From Macrosoma leucophasiata (Eukaryota > Arthropoda > Insecta > Lepidoptera > Hedylidae): a stretch of DNA of 64,000 nucleotides. The stretch's first letter is position 1, and every line of letters starts with the position of its first letter. Below the pieces are notes generated by a model, which was given only the letters and a program-made list of their open reading frames with translations, was not told where the DNA came from and did not search any database. Where the stretch lies: NCBI GenBank assembly GCA_036365455.1, contig JAWQUS010000025.1, forward strand, positions 26,696,001-26,760,000, written 5' to 3'. A program made the position numbers and the translations under genes. This document shows, piece after piece, positions 35,201-47,610 of this stretch.

Positions 35201-36846
35201 GGCTTATTCAAAATCAAGCAAATATGGCTTTTATTACCACCGCATAAGGTGTCTGTGTGATCGAGCGGCCAGTTCCCCGATAGTACGTCAAATCTAAACG
35301 TAACTAATAAGTAAGACGTCTTTTCGTATCTATTGAAGTTAAATAAAAACTTATTATATTATTTAATTTATTTTACTCATAGTTCAGGTCAACAAGTTTT
35401 CTCGTTAGTCAAATATGTTCATCGGGTATTCTTAGATCTTTGTTCCCCGTCCCGTGGTTTCTACTTGTGGAAGAGGGATTCGCGTACACTGTCGTACGTC
35501 CCTTCTGATCTGCCAATACTACTACGATAATATCTTTAAATACTTACTAATTTATTGAAAATGACAAAAGGAAAATTTTTTTTTTATATTGAGTTAATGA
35601 ATGGAATTACGGAAGAAACAAAAACGATACTAAGTGGGCGAATTTTGTATTTTATTAATTAGGAAAATTGCCATCACCGAATTTTGGAAATACCTGACGC
35701 AATGAATTGTTAATTGTATTTTTACATATTGTATGTGTTCATATAGTTGTATCGGCACATGTTAGGCGTCTATATTGTCATAATAATTATACTTACACAG
35801 TTTTTCATGTAAAAATAATTTTCCTTTTAAACAAAAACTTCTGCTCAATATTGCCTGAAGTGGTTCCTGCGTTCCCAGCGATATACAAATCTGTTTCTTC
35901 AAATCGAATGTGTTTAGTCGCCATACTGTCCCTCGGACCGCGCCGGCGCCGGTCCAAGACTTAATAATTAATAAATATTTATTTTGTAAGGTATTTTGTT
36001 GTGATTCATATCTTTGTAAATATTTTTTAGAATTATAAGTAATTATGAGATATTTTTTGTATTTTTTTGCATGTACCTTTTTACCCTGACAAAAAATATG
36101 AGTTATTTTAATAGTTGCAAGTGTAAAATAAAGCAAAATTAGATGATTAAAAATATATTTATTACAAATAAGTCGCTACTCAGTAGCCTACAGAATATGT
36201 TTCGTAAAATAAACATTTTAATTATAAACTCAGTCTTACTACCAAGTTGATAGTAATATAATAAGATTTAAATAGTATTAATTAAATTAATCTTAACAAT
36301 TTTAATAATGCTATAATATACTCTTTTGGTCAAAATCATTAAATATACATACATAATACACTTTTTTGTGTATGTTTCTTCTTAGATAAAGATATAAATA
36401 ACAATTTTAACAATTCAAGGAATCTGAAAATGTACACCAATTACCAAATGAAATAAACAATTTCAATTCAATATAATAATTTACCTTTCTGCCGAGGAAA
36501 TTGAATATTCATTGAAATATGTAATTTTTTTTTTTTTTTTTTTTCCGAAAAGTTTAAATATAGTTTATTTAAATTTAACTAAAGTATGTATGTACCATTT
36601 TGAAATGAAATTTGAAATGAAATTTATTTGACGTTAACATATGTAGTACAATTTTTGGAATAGGTACATATTTCAAGGCAAATTGACATATAGGTGCATA
36701 ATAGTTAAATTATGGGCATAGTACCATTCTTCTTGCTAGGCTATTTGTTACAATAGTCTGTGTTAAGAAGAAGAGTACCGCCCCCCGGGTGGGTATAGCA
36801 TGCAATTAAATTCGATGAGGCATTTACTTAATTATAGTAATTGCTA
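32234..36846 (+). other. DNAJC3 3' UTR and AT-rich spacer
   Basis: AATAAA at 32617-32622 is the first poly(A) signal; others follow (for example AATAAA near 36126), so the 3' UTR end is unknown. A 59-bp-period duplication at 34638-34746 (TCGACCTGAAGGAGACTTCG) is followed by an inverted echo of its end, GATAACGCTCTAC near 34845. No protein-coding gene was recognised; short frames here are unremarkable. Confidence 0.5.
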
Positions 36847-36943
36847 GTCCATCTGACGCGATTCAAAATATTACTTTATTAAATACCTACCTACGCATGG
36901 TAGGTATTTAATAAAGTAATATTTTGAATCGCGTCAGATGGAC
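36847..36943. repeat. Perfect 45-bp inverted repeat with 7-base loop
   Basis: Arms 36847-36891 and 36899-36943 are exactly complementary, with loop TACGCAT. AATAAA occurs on both strands inside the arms. It lies about 90 bp beyond the stop codon of the lectin gene, between convergent genes. Confidence 0.9.
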
Positions 36944-37035
36944 ACGGACCTTAAAAAGGTTCGAGATAATCTAGAGTCGCCTTCGTATTTGGTTTAAAGA
37001 AATCTGTATTCGTGTTTGGGATAAACATATTTGTT

Positions 37036-37352
37036 TTAAGACTCGTCATCAACCTGCAGCAATTTGGGCTTCCTCGTGTTATCTAAGAGCTTGCGCGCGG
37101 CGCGCTCTATCTCGTTGCTCAGCTTGCTCTTGTCCTCCTCCAGCTGGCAGATGTACCGGTGTCGCAGCGCACAGTCCTGTCCCCTGAACACGTAATCGTT
37201 TATAGCGGGGTCGTGGACCAAGGCCAAGCAGCGACCTTCGCCCACGATGCTGGAGGTGGCGTTGGAGGAGTTGTTGGTTTCGACCGGCTTGGCCGAGTGC
37301 GACCAGATCCACAGCAGGCCGGGGTTCAGGCCGCCGGTCCAGAAGTCGCTAC
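37036..37352 (-). CDS. Lectin exon 5 (second half of CTLD, C-terminus)
   Basis: The acceptor TTCCAG is followed by GT AGC GAC TTC TGG; the stop TAA is at 37038-37036. It encodes GSDFWTGGLNPGLLWIWSHS, then GEGRCLALVHDP and the DCALRHRYICQ end of the domain, followed by a charged tail. Confidence 0.9.
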
Positions 37353-40300
37353 CTGGAATGGAAACGTAGTGTTTTTATTATTCGATTACAGTTTCATATC
37401 CGGGAAGGACGAATAGGATAGTCATCATCGTAGAACGACACGGACTACCGGTGCGACTGGGTTGAATCTCGCTTTGCTCAAAAGTGATTATGGAAGACTT
37501 CTGGGTTTAGGGAGCATGTCATTTAATCAGGTACTGATAAAACTGATTGGCGGGCAAATTTCTAGCGAAAAGGATATTTTTGTCTCGGTAAATGAAAATT
37601 CTTGTAACTTTCTGCGCATCTATTTAGGTACGTAAGATTTCGACAAATTCTAAGTTTCGTTCTTCGTTTAGGTTTGTTAGAAAAAGTACTAATTGAACAG
37701 TTTGGATTCTAATGAGAACGTTCCCAAGGAGAATAAGTTTACCCTCAAATTTGAAAATTTACTGGTGGTAGAGCTCCAACTGTAATTGGACCACGGCCTT
37801 GTAATTTCCGGCATAGAGGCATAACATCTTAGGCCTCAGGAGTGGTAACGCTTCTGCATTTGACCTCGGTCTTTGCGTGGGTGTCTACAGGCTGCAGTCA
37901 TCGCTTAACATCAACGTGAACCGCACGCTCGTTTGCCACTTCCATAACAGAAAAAAAAACCCGTTGGACGCGAATGCGCTCCGTCAGACTCTGCTCAATC
38001 TGCGGCCGGATTACACCCATAGAGAGAATCCATTCCGTGAGGATGTTTCCGGAGCGAGTTTAAAGCTGCTTCTGCTCACCTTTAAGTTTCTTATCGGCCA
38101 GCAGCGTGGAGTGGAGCGCGCGGCGCTGAGCGGGCCCGGCCAGCTCCAGCAGCGCGGCGGGGGGGCGGCGGCGGCGGCAGGCGCGGCTGGCGGCCTGCCA
38201 GTCCGCCGCCTCGCGCGACCACTCGTAGCAGCCCGAGCCCACGCGCGAGGAGTTGCCCGGGCACGGCTCTGCGTGTAACGTGACATAAGAAACCACCGCC
38301 TTGTACGCGACATATCTAGCATCAGGTGCCTGCAAAGTTACCACCTATCTTGCGAGCGTTACGTCGACGACACGACGCAGCTTCGATTACTCGGCGATGT
38401 GACCGTATATGTATTAGGCACTCTAGGTAGGTAGGTACTGTAAAGTGACGCAGGGCGGGTGCGTAAAAAAATAGATAACGCCGTGCCTAATCGACCACGA
38501 ATAGGTATACCTAGTTTTTTTTCTGCGTGTTCTGAATAGACGATTGAGCACCAGAACCTACTGTCGACATCTCCGACTTTTTAGATGCCCACCGAATACA
38601 GAAGTTACGACGGTCATTAAAGAGGAAGGAAATTAAAGATAGCTACCTCGTTGACGATCTGTGAGAGAACAGATTCGCCGTTCGATCTGGAAGACAAGTT
38701 GGTATTATATTTTATGTACGATAGATTTCATTCAAATTTGTTTTAGGTAAATTGGGCCATCATTTAATTTTTTAAAACGGCTGTCATCGCTTCGCGATTC
38801 CTAATCAAATTAGTAAACAAATCCTGTGCCGAATCGTTTAAGACATCAAACTGGATGTTAGCAATATACCTACGGCGAGGCGGCGAGAGCGGCGCGACCT
38901 AACGCATAGATTCTTATTGAAGTGAACTGGATGGCGGCAGCGCGACGGCACTGTCGACCACCCCACAGTCGCCGTCGCCCTGCAGATCGCTGACATACAG
39001 TTTGAGGCCTTAGATTTTCGCTTAGAATCCAAAGTCCATACATAATCCAATCAAATATTCGAACATTACCTGGCTTAGCCTCAGTGCCCGCGACCAAAAT
39101 GTGCATGTTCTCTTCCATCTTGCGAAGCCGCTTCTCCATGAGGTCGACGCGGTAGACCAGCTTCTCGATGGCGCCCAACAGGTACAGGTCGGTCTCTGAC
39201 ACCTGCTTGCGCGGAGGGTCGTCGACGCGGTCGATCGTGTTGAGCCGTTGTGGAGGACGCGAGCCTGGCGATGGAGGTGGCTGGAAGGACATAAAGAAAA
39301 CAATATTTTTGTTGGTCTATGTCAGAGGTTCCCAAACAATTTTTTTTGTATTCTTTCAATTTTTTTCTGGTTTCGGTGGACCCCTTGCTAACATTCCCAT
39401 ATATCCCATTTTTATTTACGTAGACCCCATCGAGTCTCCCATAGACGCCAAGGCTTCTATATGGACCACTTTGGGAATGGAATATGGACCACTGATCTAT
39501 GTTAACTGCTTTGCTATCCGCTGCCATTTTGGTTTTAGCTTACGCATAACTTTCCTCATAGAAAGACATTTTTTGGATAGAAACCATTGATAAAATGAAA
39601 AGGAATCCTTCGTCGTAGTCTATCTGCCTGGTTTTCTGTCTTACAAGTCACTTTTCACTGAATAGAAAACTATTGGACGGAAGGATCAACATAATTGGCA
39701 AGAAATAACGCCTTATCTTCTTGTAGTAATTGAAAAGTCAAAAACTTATGATATGCACTTGTAATTAATATAACTTGTATGCTTCAAGGTAGTTACTCAC
39801 ATAACTCGGCTTAAACTTGTCCGTATTAGAAGGACGATTCACAATTTTTCCTCCACTTGGTGGCGGTGTTCCCTCCCACTCGTTGTAACTCTGAGGTCCT
39901 TGGAAGCCGTGCTGGCCCGGTGGAGGCATGTGGTGGGGCGGGGGCGGCGGTGGGCCCCCGTGGTGCATGTGATGGGGCCGCCCGTGACCTCCTGGCCCGT
40001 GGCCCGGCGGCGGCGGAGGAGGCATTAACGGACCGTCTATTCGCTCAGTCACGTAGTAACCATTCGCCGCGGGAAGCGCCATGATGCGACCTACAATTTG
40101 GTTTCTCGATTACTTCATCAGTTATTGTTTGGTACGATCTGATTATATAACGCTACTGCTGTGCCAGTAAACTTCGTATCGCCTTAGCTGGTGAAGGTCG
40201 CGGGAAATCGCTGTATGAGGGTGGCCCGGGACAGTTCGTTGTGGGAATCTTTAGGAGAGACTTTTGTTCAGTATTTGCTTCAGTCTGACGTTAACCTTCA

Positions 40301-40546
40301 TCTCAATCTTACAGAAATAATAGTATTTAAGTACATAGGTACTTTCTTTGCAGTGATCTATATTTATGAGTTCTCTAAGAACTTACCATGTCTATCAGAC
40401 TGCACAGGGGCTGAGATAGCCCACTCCTCCAGTAGAGAGCTCCAGGGACCTTCCACCGGCGCGCAGACATCCTCTGTTATTGTGACATTGTTCGAGCACA
40501 CAATTCCCACCATCAGCGCTAAACTCAACGCCCATGTTAACGACAT
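37036..40546 (-). CDS. Secreted C-type lectin-domain protein, five coding exons
   Basis: The model joins 40546-40387, 40090-39801, 39280-39070, 38268-38080 and 37352-37036, about 388 residues with consistent phases. A signal peptide (MSLTWALSLALMVGIVCS) is followed by a Gly/Pro/His-rich linker, a charged helix likely to be coiled coil (EKLVYRVDLMEKRLRKMEEN), and one C-type lectin-like domain (GSGCYEWSREAADWQAASRA, then FWTGGLNP, WIWS, CLALVHDP, CALRHRYICQLEE). The EPN/QPD and WND calcium-sugar motifs are not obvious, so sugar binding is uncertain. It is probably extracellular. Insect lectins with proline-rich linkers exist (for example the Clect27/schlaff type), but no orthology is claimed. 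Confidence 0.85.
37781..37950 (+). repeat. Repeat family A copy
   Basis: It contains GGCATAGAGGCATAACATC, TTAGGCCTCAGGAGTGG and GTGTCTACAGGCTGCAGTCA. It lies in lectin intron 4 (between exons 4 and 5). Confidence 0.65.
38080..38268 (-). CDS. Lectin exon 4 (first half of CTLD)
   Basis: The acceptor CACGCAG is followed by AG CCG TGC CCG; the donor is AAAG|GTGAGC. It encodes EPCPGNSSRVGSGCYEWSRE and onward to STLLADKKLK, with the first domain cysteines. The Arg-rich RRRR stretch is unusual for the fold. Confidence 0.88.
39070..39280 (-). CDS. Lectin exon 3 (linker helix)
   Basis: The acceptor CTTCCAG precedes CCA CCT CCA; the donor is CCAG|GTAATG. It encodes a Pro-rich start and then heptad-like VSETDLYLLGAIEKLVYRVD and LMEKRLRKMEENMHILVAGT, consistent with oligomerisation. 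Confidence 0.85.
39323..39494. mobile_element. hAT-like MITE, 172 bp
   Basis: It starts CAGAGGTTCCCAAAC and ends TTGGGAATGGAA...CCACTG (imperfect inverted ends). Target-site copies GTCTATGT (39315-39322) and ATCTATGT (39495-39502) agree at 7 of 8 bases. It lies in lectin intron 2. Confidence 0.65.
39801..40090 (-). CDS. Lectin exon 2 (Gly/Pro/His-rich linker)
   Basis: The acceptor ATTGTAG precedes GT CGC ATC ATG; the donor is TAT|GTGAGT. It encodes GRIMALPAANGYYVTERIDG, then a poly-Pro and His/Gly-rich segment, then PQSYNEWEGTPPPSGGKIVN. Confidence 0.85.
40387..40546 (-). CDS. Lectin exon 1 (signal peptide)
   Basis: ATG at 40546-40544 follows an acceptor-like GATTAATTGCAG; the donor is CATG|GTAAGT. 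It encodes MSLTWALSLALMVGIVCSNN and VTITEDVCAPVEGPWSSLLE. The acceptor just before the ATG implies an upstream non-coding exon, possibly that at 44379. Confidence 0.82.
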
Positions 40547-41563
40547 CTGCAATTAATCAAATAAATTCTAGGCTCTATTACTCAGTAACTATAAGATCGA
40601 AGTGTCTCTAAAGTTACTCATAACATCGCTAAGACAAACTATTGCGAAATACCATGAAAACATTAAGATCACATCACTATATTCTGAAATTGTTCTTTCT
40701 TATCGGACACCTCAATTGGCTGTCCGATAAGCAAATTCTGTTATCTGTGAACTGTTTTCATTATTTCATGCAATGCGATGATGCGGGTAAATCAATACAT
40801 TAACTCGAGTACTTATGCGTTATCTGCTATTATGATTCAAGTTCTTAACATGTAAGATATAGATAGGTACCTAAGTAGTAAATAGGTAGTTATGTGATTT
40901 TGTTATTAAAATATAGGTTTAGATTTTATCTTTTGCTACGTCAGTTATTCGACGAATAAGTGTACCTACCTACTTATTCAAGTCAGATAATGCTTTTTAA
41001 GTTTTGGAAACGAGCGTATGAAAGGCGTTTCTTTCCATTTCGGGACCTATTGATCGAAGTGGCATTTCAGTAGTTGCACTGTAGATAGTTGTAACCACAG
41101 AATAGATATTAATCTATTCCGTGGTTGTAACTACCTACAGTGCCTACTTCAAAGTAAGGAAGTTTTCAGACTTATCTGCAGGATCCGCATTTAAGCCGTC
41201 AAGACAATGGCGGGCCAGGCAATGAGAAGAATCTCCGACAGGTGCGAGTTCACGGGATCACACACGGCGAAGAATCCATGGCTCTACCTAAGTTTTATAG
41301 AGGCGACCGTGCAACGGAAGATTAAGCGTAGACATGTTACACATGAGGTGGAACGAGATCCTAGTCAAGTGCAACCTCTGAATGAGGGCGACACTGGACT
41401 TCTTTGTTGACATATTTAAGGAGGTTTCGAGAAGCAGTCTGCTTGCTGCAATACTTGCAGCTGTCATAATGACAAGGAATATTCTTAACTCAGAGATGGT
41501 TCCAGTTTCGTTTGGGTGAGCCCCGGAATCTAGATATGAGGAAGGGGATTGATCTGATCCAGA
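40547..41563. other. Spacer upstream of lectin coding exons
   Basis: It contains an imperfect 32-bp hairpin (arms 41076-41107 and 41112-41143, about four mismatches). No gene was recognised; the 68-codon frame at 41207 has no family resemblance. Confidence 0.45.
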
Positions 41564-41890
41564 CATAGAGCAACACGGGCCACCGGCCGACCGGAGGGGA
41601 GTAGCCATCGCGTTTATTACCGATGCAAAACAGTCTCTCAATTTATGCATGGTGAAATGCGTGTGACACAGACATACACAAAAAAAATCGTCTATTACCT
41701 ACTACGAAACTCACACCATTAATTTAATAAAATACCTACATAAACAATTTCACGCACACATTTAAACATCTCGGCGACACGACAAGCGTAGGAACACTTG
41801 TGCTTGTAATTTGACAGAGGGGAAAGCCTGCATAATTATATGGCTACTAACCTCTGGTCCGCCGCAGCCGGTGGCCCGTGTTGGTCTATG
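41564..41890. mobile_element. MITE family 1 (hAT-like), full-length copy
   Basis: It starts CATAGAGCAACACGGGCCAC and ends CCCGTGTTGGTCTATG, with inverted repeats over ~45 bp. An exact 8-bp target-site duplication GATCCAGA lies at 41556-41563 and 41891-41898. There is no ORF of note. Confidence 0.9.
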
Positions 41891-43299
41891 GATCCAGATG
41901 AACACAGATCTTATCTAGGTAAAACATAAAGCATTCAGCAAGATTCACAAGACTAAATGAATTTGGGAGGGAGAGACTTGAAAATACTCCCTCTTGGACA
42001 ATCGGACCCATCAGTAAAAATTATTACACAACATTATTGTCAATGGTTCTTATGTATCATTGTGTATTATTATTATGTAAGTGTACTAGTTTGGCGACAT
42101 CATCACTCATATCACGTACACAATAAACATAAAGATTATCTATTTATGATTATGCAACTCTCCAACTGAGAAAGTTCACTACCTACTGGTAAAGTAGTGC
42201 AGAAGTTAGAACCTACGTTATATCTATTTATCTATCTATATAAATCCATAATATACCTATTTTAGGGCAATTACTAGGTATTGTCTTATTTGTGTTATTG
42301 TAACAAGAACGTCCAGATTAGCAAAGGCATAATATTTTGTAGCAAGCAATAACTTGAGTGGTGGTAGAGTTCCAGTGGCCGTGTTAACGACGAACGACAA
42401 GGTCGTAGGCAATACAGGCTAATACAGCATTAGGTATTGCTGAATGGTAGTATTCAGCTCTATCGTGGTGCTCCGCCTAGATGGTAAGATAATGTAGGTA
42501 CGGCCCCGACATTTCTATGGCACAGCGCAGATCACAGTGACGAATCTAAATTGAAGTTACTGGCTGAGACTTCTGGCAGGTGTCCTTGATTACTAATCCC
42601 AGTTAACGTTACTTTATTTCTAAAATAGTTTCATCAATTAGGTATATCTCATCGACACCAACTACGGTAGGTAGTTGGTGTCGATGAGATATAATTGATA
42701 GAAGATGCTCGATAACTTCTATTTATCATACCCTTACTACGTAGGTAGGTAGTACTATAAAAACAAAGCTCTCCAAAAATATCTACATCGTAAACTTGAA
42801 AGTCAAAGTCAAAACATGAAGCCTCGTAATGAATGAATCACCAAAATGATCCGGTTGAGAGGTCGCGGCGCGGGCGGGTCAAGTTACGTGCGTTGCGCAA
42901 GCGCAGAGAAAGTGGTCGCCGACGTAAACAACGCGAACGCCCGCACCGCGCACGCCGCGGACCCCGGACAGATTTCACGATATCCGCCTACGCCGGTTCC
43001 ACAGGATTGCTTAATTTATTTTAAAATCTAGACTTGATGAGGATAATTTCTAAAATCTACATTTTATGTAGGTACCTATATTAAATAGGAACCTAGGCAG
43101 TTAGGTACAGTGGTGTAAGAAGGGGACGATGGGATCTCCGTCAGAATACTGCACCGGACAGTAAGTATGGCAACCAAAACATTATCTGGTAACGCTGTGT
43201 CTGCGGTTGCGTTATTTCTTCATATTTCTCAGTAAAGAGTGATCAGGAGTAAGTAAATAATGAAAAATAGCTCTTATCCTACTTATTCTATCCTACCAA
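41891..43299. other. Spacer with hairpin and GC-rich patch
   Basis: There is a perfect 23-bp hairpin (42643-42665 and 42671-42693, 5-base loop). A short CpG-rich patch lies at 42845-42970 in otherwise AT-rich DNA. Neither overlapping reading frame there resembles a known protein; it could be a promoter or 5' exon. Confidence 0.4.
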
Positions 43300-43526
43300 T
43301 CCTACTAATATTATAAATGCGAAATTTTGTATGTTTGTTACTCCTTCACGCAAAAACTGATGAACTGATTTACATGAACTTTGGCACACACGTAGAGGTT
43401 AACTTAGATTAACACCTAGGATAGTTTTTATCCCGAAAAAAGTTGCTGTGGGATGATTTGATGAATTTCCACATGTTTCGCGAAAAGTGCCGCGACACGC
43501 GGGCGAAGCCGCGGGCAACAGCTAGT
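43300..43526 (+). mobile_element. Helitron-like non-autonomous element, 227 bp
   Basis: It begins TCCTACTAATATTATAAATG and ends GCCGCGGGCAACAGCTAGT, with the stem GCGGGCGAAGCCGC just inside the end. No transposase is present. Confidence 0.65.
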
Positions 43527-44378
43527 AGCTTCTATGATAGAGATGTAGAGCACCTGTGCATTACGGGATCAATTAATACAATAATAGATATAGAATCATC
43601 TGTTTTCAGCCGTTGTAGTTGAATGAAAGCAAGGTAGGAACTTATGTATGTTTACAACAGTGATCTTATCTAAGTATATCAATGCCACTTGGTATACCTA
43701 TGACCACAAATTATCTTACTTTTTTGCAGCACATTTGGTAGGTTGTGCAATGTCCTAGTCTCTAAAGGACTGATAATTTGTATTACAAAAAAATCTTGAC
43801 AACGTTCATTGGTTCGATGTCTACGATTGAATCATTTATTACGGAACTACTGCGTGAACAGAAACCAAACAGGCCATGTAGATATTACATGCCGGATGTG
43901 ACGAATGCTTCACTACTATGAACATCCTAGTCCATTGAAAGACGCAACACCTACCTATTTAGATAAAGTAGCAAGCAACAATTTTGTACTGTTGCTAAAA
44001 GACCTACACACAATACTAAACGTCTCAGTCCTGTTCTTAAGACTCAAGGCACAGTACAAGTGCTCAATGTCTTAAATCTGAGCCTCTATTACTACCAAGA
44101 TTATCGTAACACGGTGTTTCAATAATTAGCACTAAGTATTGAATAGATTTCTAAGATAATGGGATGGTGCCCCGTACTCCATGTGATTTTTTGCTGATGG
44201 TAGAATATCATAATTTGCATTTAGGCTATTAAACCTAGCCTAGGCCTCCTATAACGCTCGTTTTATTTTACTCGATACTACCTTTTTTTTTATTTATAAC
44301 TGCTCAGAAATCTACTAGTGGGTACAATATTACTCAAATAAAGAGAAATATATTTCTCAAAATATTATGATGACTCAC

Positions 44379-44610
44379 CTCGAATAAATTAATAATCACA
44401 TTCGACGCGTGCGTGTACTCGCAACTCGCGTGACTGTTACCGGAGTTAACTTTCGCGCACTCTTCACCAAGCAACCACCGATGCTACACTGCCCGCTCTG
44501 TCCGCTGCCGGGCCTGCCGGGCCTGCCGGTCCCCACACCGGTGTTTGTTGGTGACTGCATCGATATCCACGTAATCTTTGTGCCACATTCACGCAGTAAC
44601 ATTGCGTATC
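44379..44610 (-). other. Possible 5' non-coding exon of the lectin gene
   Basis: The minus strand ends with the strong donor GAG|GTGAGT at 44378-44377, after a GC-rich stretch containing GGCAGGCCCGGCAGG. Lectin exon 1 begins right after an acceptor, so an upstream non-coding exon is expected. The link is inferred and would give a ~3.8-kb intron. Confidence 0.35.
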
Positions 44611-47122
44611 ATAACGAGATAAGAATCAGTTTTGTATGAATAGGATAACGGCGGAGTGCTCAATGATAACACGGAGAAATTGGATTTTTCCCAATTGATT
44701 TTTTTCGAAAAAGGACGGCTTCTTTTGCCGACACAAAGACGTGTGCAGTTACTTTTAACCTGTGCCACTCTATTCTATGTTGTGGTGGGTGACGTTATAC
44801 ACCTTTGTACACATATAACCACAGACATATTGAAGTAGATAACGTGTACCTACCTATGTTCTTCGCGTGCAACAAGAGTGATTAGTTTTCATCCTTCATT
44901 AGTGTTTCATTTAGACTACACTCCACTGTCATTATGCTCACATTACTGGTTCTTTAGATAAAGTTGAAGAATCTTTTTATAAAAACACGCAATAGAATGA
45001 AAACGATAAATACCTACCTACTTGACATTGTTTTGTCACTCATCACTTTGCTTCACGTTACTGTACCTCCAGTAGTAGAGTCAGAGAGAGATATGTAATA
45101 ATACTAGGTACTGTAATAATACTGGTAGAGTGCTATGAGATCCAGACGAATAGCCATCTATCTACACAACGCTAATAATAGGCACTGAAAGCAATGCCGG
45201 ATGAAGCCGGTGCGGGGCCCGTAGCAAATGTGACCATGGGGCCCTAGAGTTACATTGCTTACTGAAATTTAGGATGTAGGTAAATAAAACAGAACATTTA
45301 CGAAAAGGCATTGAAAACAATATTAGGGGATTCCCTCTGTTAGTATTGTGGTATTGCCAACTTGCAACATAATAATATACCTATATAATTACAGTGTGGC
45401 CAACGCTCACTTTGAGAATAGCTAAGGTGTATTACATATTTGTGGGTTTTTTTTTGGGCACAGACGCGGGGCCCCCCATGGCGCGGGGCCCGTAGCATTT
45501 GCTGCCTCCTGCTATATGGCTTATCCGGCACTGACTGCAAGCTTCTCATCCACTGTACTTTCATGCCTCATGCAGTAGTAGATACTTATCTAAGTAGGTA
45601 CTACTATACTTGTCTGATGCTGAAAGTGATATCTTTAACTCTGAATAACTTTTTGTTAATTATTAACTGTTAATTCAGTGACTTAATTAAAATCAAAGAG
45701 TTAAAGTTACTTTATAACATTTTATTTTTACTATTTTTACTTTTACACCACAAGGCTATGGAAATAAAATAATCAGATTATGTCGCTTTCCAAATAAAAT
45801 GTATTTGAGTGGTCCCTTTCCAACCACTTTCAAAACCAAGTTTAAGCGAGTGTTCCATCAGCTACGAACAAGTTTGACAGGGTTGTAAAATATCTTGATT
45901 CTTGAAGATATATCTAAAGTACCTATTTAGGGACATGGAGAATGTCCAGTATTTTTAAGATTATTTTGTTTATAAAACAATACAAGATAATTAAATACTG
46001 ATGTATCCACGGATTATCTATTCTGTGAATATATATGGAATCCCAGCTTATAGAAATCAAATAAAATTGTAGTTACCATCGCCTGCATTATATTCCACAT
46101 AACATACAACTATATTCCATATGGAATACGTTTAAACGACAATTTCACTTGTAGATAGGTATTTAATATTATATCAGAATGCAGCCTGAAGTGAATAAGC
46201 AAGCGAGACATTGCAGCGAAGCGGGCGGATGAGTCGGTTGCGCAAGCGCAACTTTCGTTGCAGGGTCGTGGATTCAAACGTTCACATCCGCTCACCTCAT
46301 ATCTATAGATTTTGACTAACATGTCACATATTGAATTTGACAAACAGAATCACTCAAAAATCACACTTCTCCCCAGCGAGTGAACAATTATAGCCCAATT
46401 TGTAGCAAATTACCTACTAAGGTCTTTCTAAATATCTAGGTCGTCGGCATCGGGTTATTCTTTTTATAGTGCAGTCAACCTAACAATGGCGATCAAACCA
46501 TTCCAATAGGATACTAACAAAAAGGGGCTGCAGAGTCCTGCGATAAAACGACCGCCAATCCGTTTGCCAAGCGTGGCAATTGGCAATGGCCAAACACTGT
46601 TCCGGAGATAATTGAACGCTTTTTCCAACAGTCGGTGTCTTTCGGCTGATGATGAGAGCTCCAGTGACGGAGTTCAACGGCGTAGGCCGCCATCCACCAG
46701 CAAGTATCACCGCATTGCCTCTCTTATCTATCTGTCGCTAAATGTTATTGCTCCGTAATTTTCACAGGGGCAAAATAATTAAGGCCTCGGGGGTGACAAG
46801 ACAACATACCTATCTACCACGTGTCTACATGGTCAACTTTGGTTTTAGTGTACACGTCTATTGGCTGCAGTATTCACTTAGGCGATTCGCACACTGCACG
46901 GCATCACGAACCGTAATTCGGTACTGCGTGTTCTTACATTGCTTGAAAGTATCTGTTTTTGTATTGAAACACGCGTAGGGCAACACATAGAAAATGCATT
47001 CACGCGCAATGTTGTAGATCACACGCCTACATGCGGAGAAACACGCATCTAGTTACCTTTAGGTGAAATCTTTATGATACGGATTTGCAATCCCGCAACC
47101 GCGCGCGTGGTTGCGTTGCCAC
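44611..47122. other. Spacer with dispersed repeats
   Basis: About 45190-45540 has imperfect inverted ends (GCCGGATGAAGCC and GGCTTATCCGGC) around GGGGCCCGTAGCA repeats, probably an old DNA transposon fragment. 46470-46700 is a family C copy, and 46740-46900 is a degenerate family A copy. No gene was recognised. Confidence 0.45.
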
Positions 47123-47186
47123 CATAAAGCAACACGGGCCACCGGCCGACCGGACCGCCGCGGCCGGTGGCTCGTGTTGCTCTGTC
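47123..47186. mobile_element. Minimal 64-bp MITE family 1 copy (termini only)
   Basis: It consists of little more than the two termini: CATAAAGCAACACGGGCCAC at the left and GGTGGCTCGTGTTGCTCTGT at the right, joined at the centre. An exact 8-bp target-site duplication GTTGCCAC lies at 47115-47122 and 47187-47194. Confidence 0.85.
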
Positions 47187-47337
47187 GTTGCCACTCACCC
47201 CGCAGCGTAGCCTTACCATTCATTTGAACTGCATATAGGTTGTGTCGCCACCACCATCACTTGAAAAAAATATATCCTGAATATTCTGTGGCTTTGCATA
47301 GAACAGGAAAGGTTACCTAATATACTTGCCGCTAAAT

Positions 47338-47530
47338 GGTAGTGTTCAGCACTATCGTGTTCCGATTAGGTGGTAATGTACGGCCCTGTAATTTCCGGCA
47401 CAGAGGCATAACACATCAGGAGTGGTAACGCATCTGCATTTTGATCTTGGTTTTTGTGTGGGTGCCTATAGGCTGCAGTCATCACTTAACATCAATGTGA
47501 ACTGCATGTTTGTTTGCCACTTCCATTACA
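47338..47530 (+). repeat. Repeat family A copy
   Basis: It contains GGTAGTGTTCAGCACTATCG, TTCCGGCACAGAGGCATAAC, GTGCCTATAGGCTGCAGTCA and AATGTGAACTGCATGTTTG, ending with a short A-rich tail. A degenerate relative follows at 47838-48022. Confidence 0.7.
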
Positions 47531-47610
47531 TAAAATGAGGAAGTGGTTAAAAAGTTAATGGTTTGTTTTTATATTATTTCGCGTTAACACATGCTTGTGA
47601 AATATATTTT

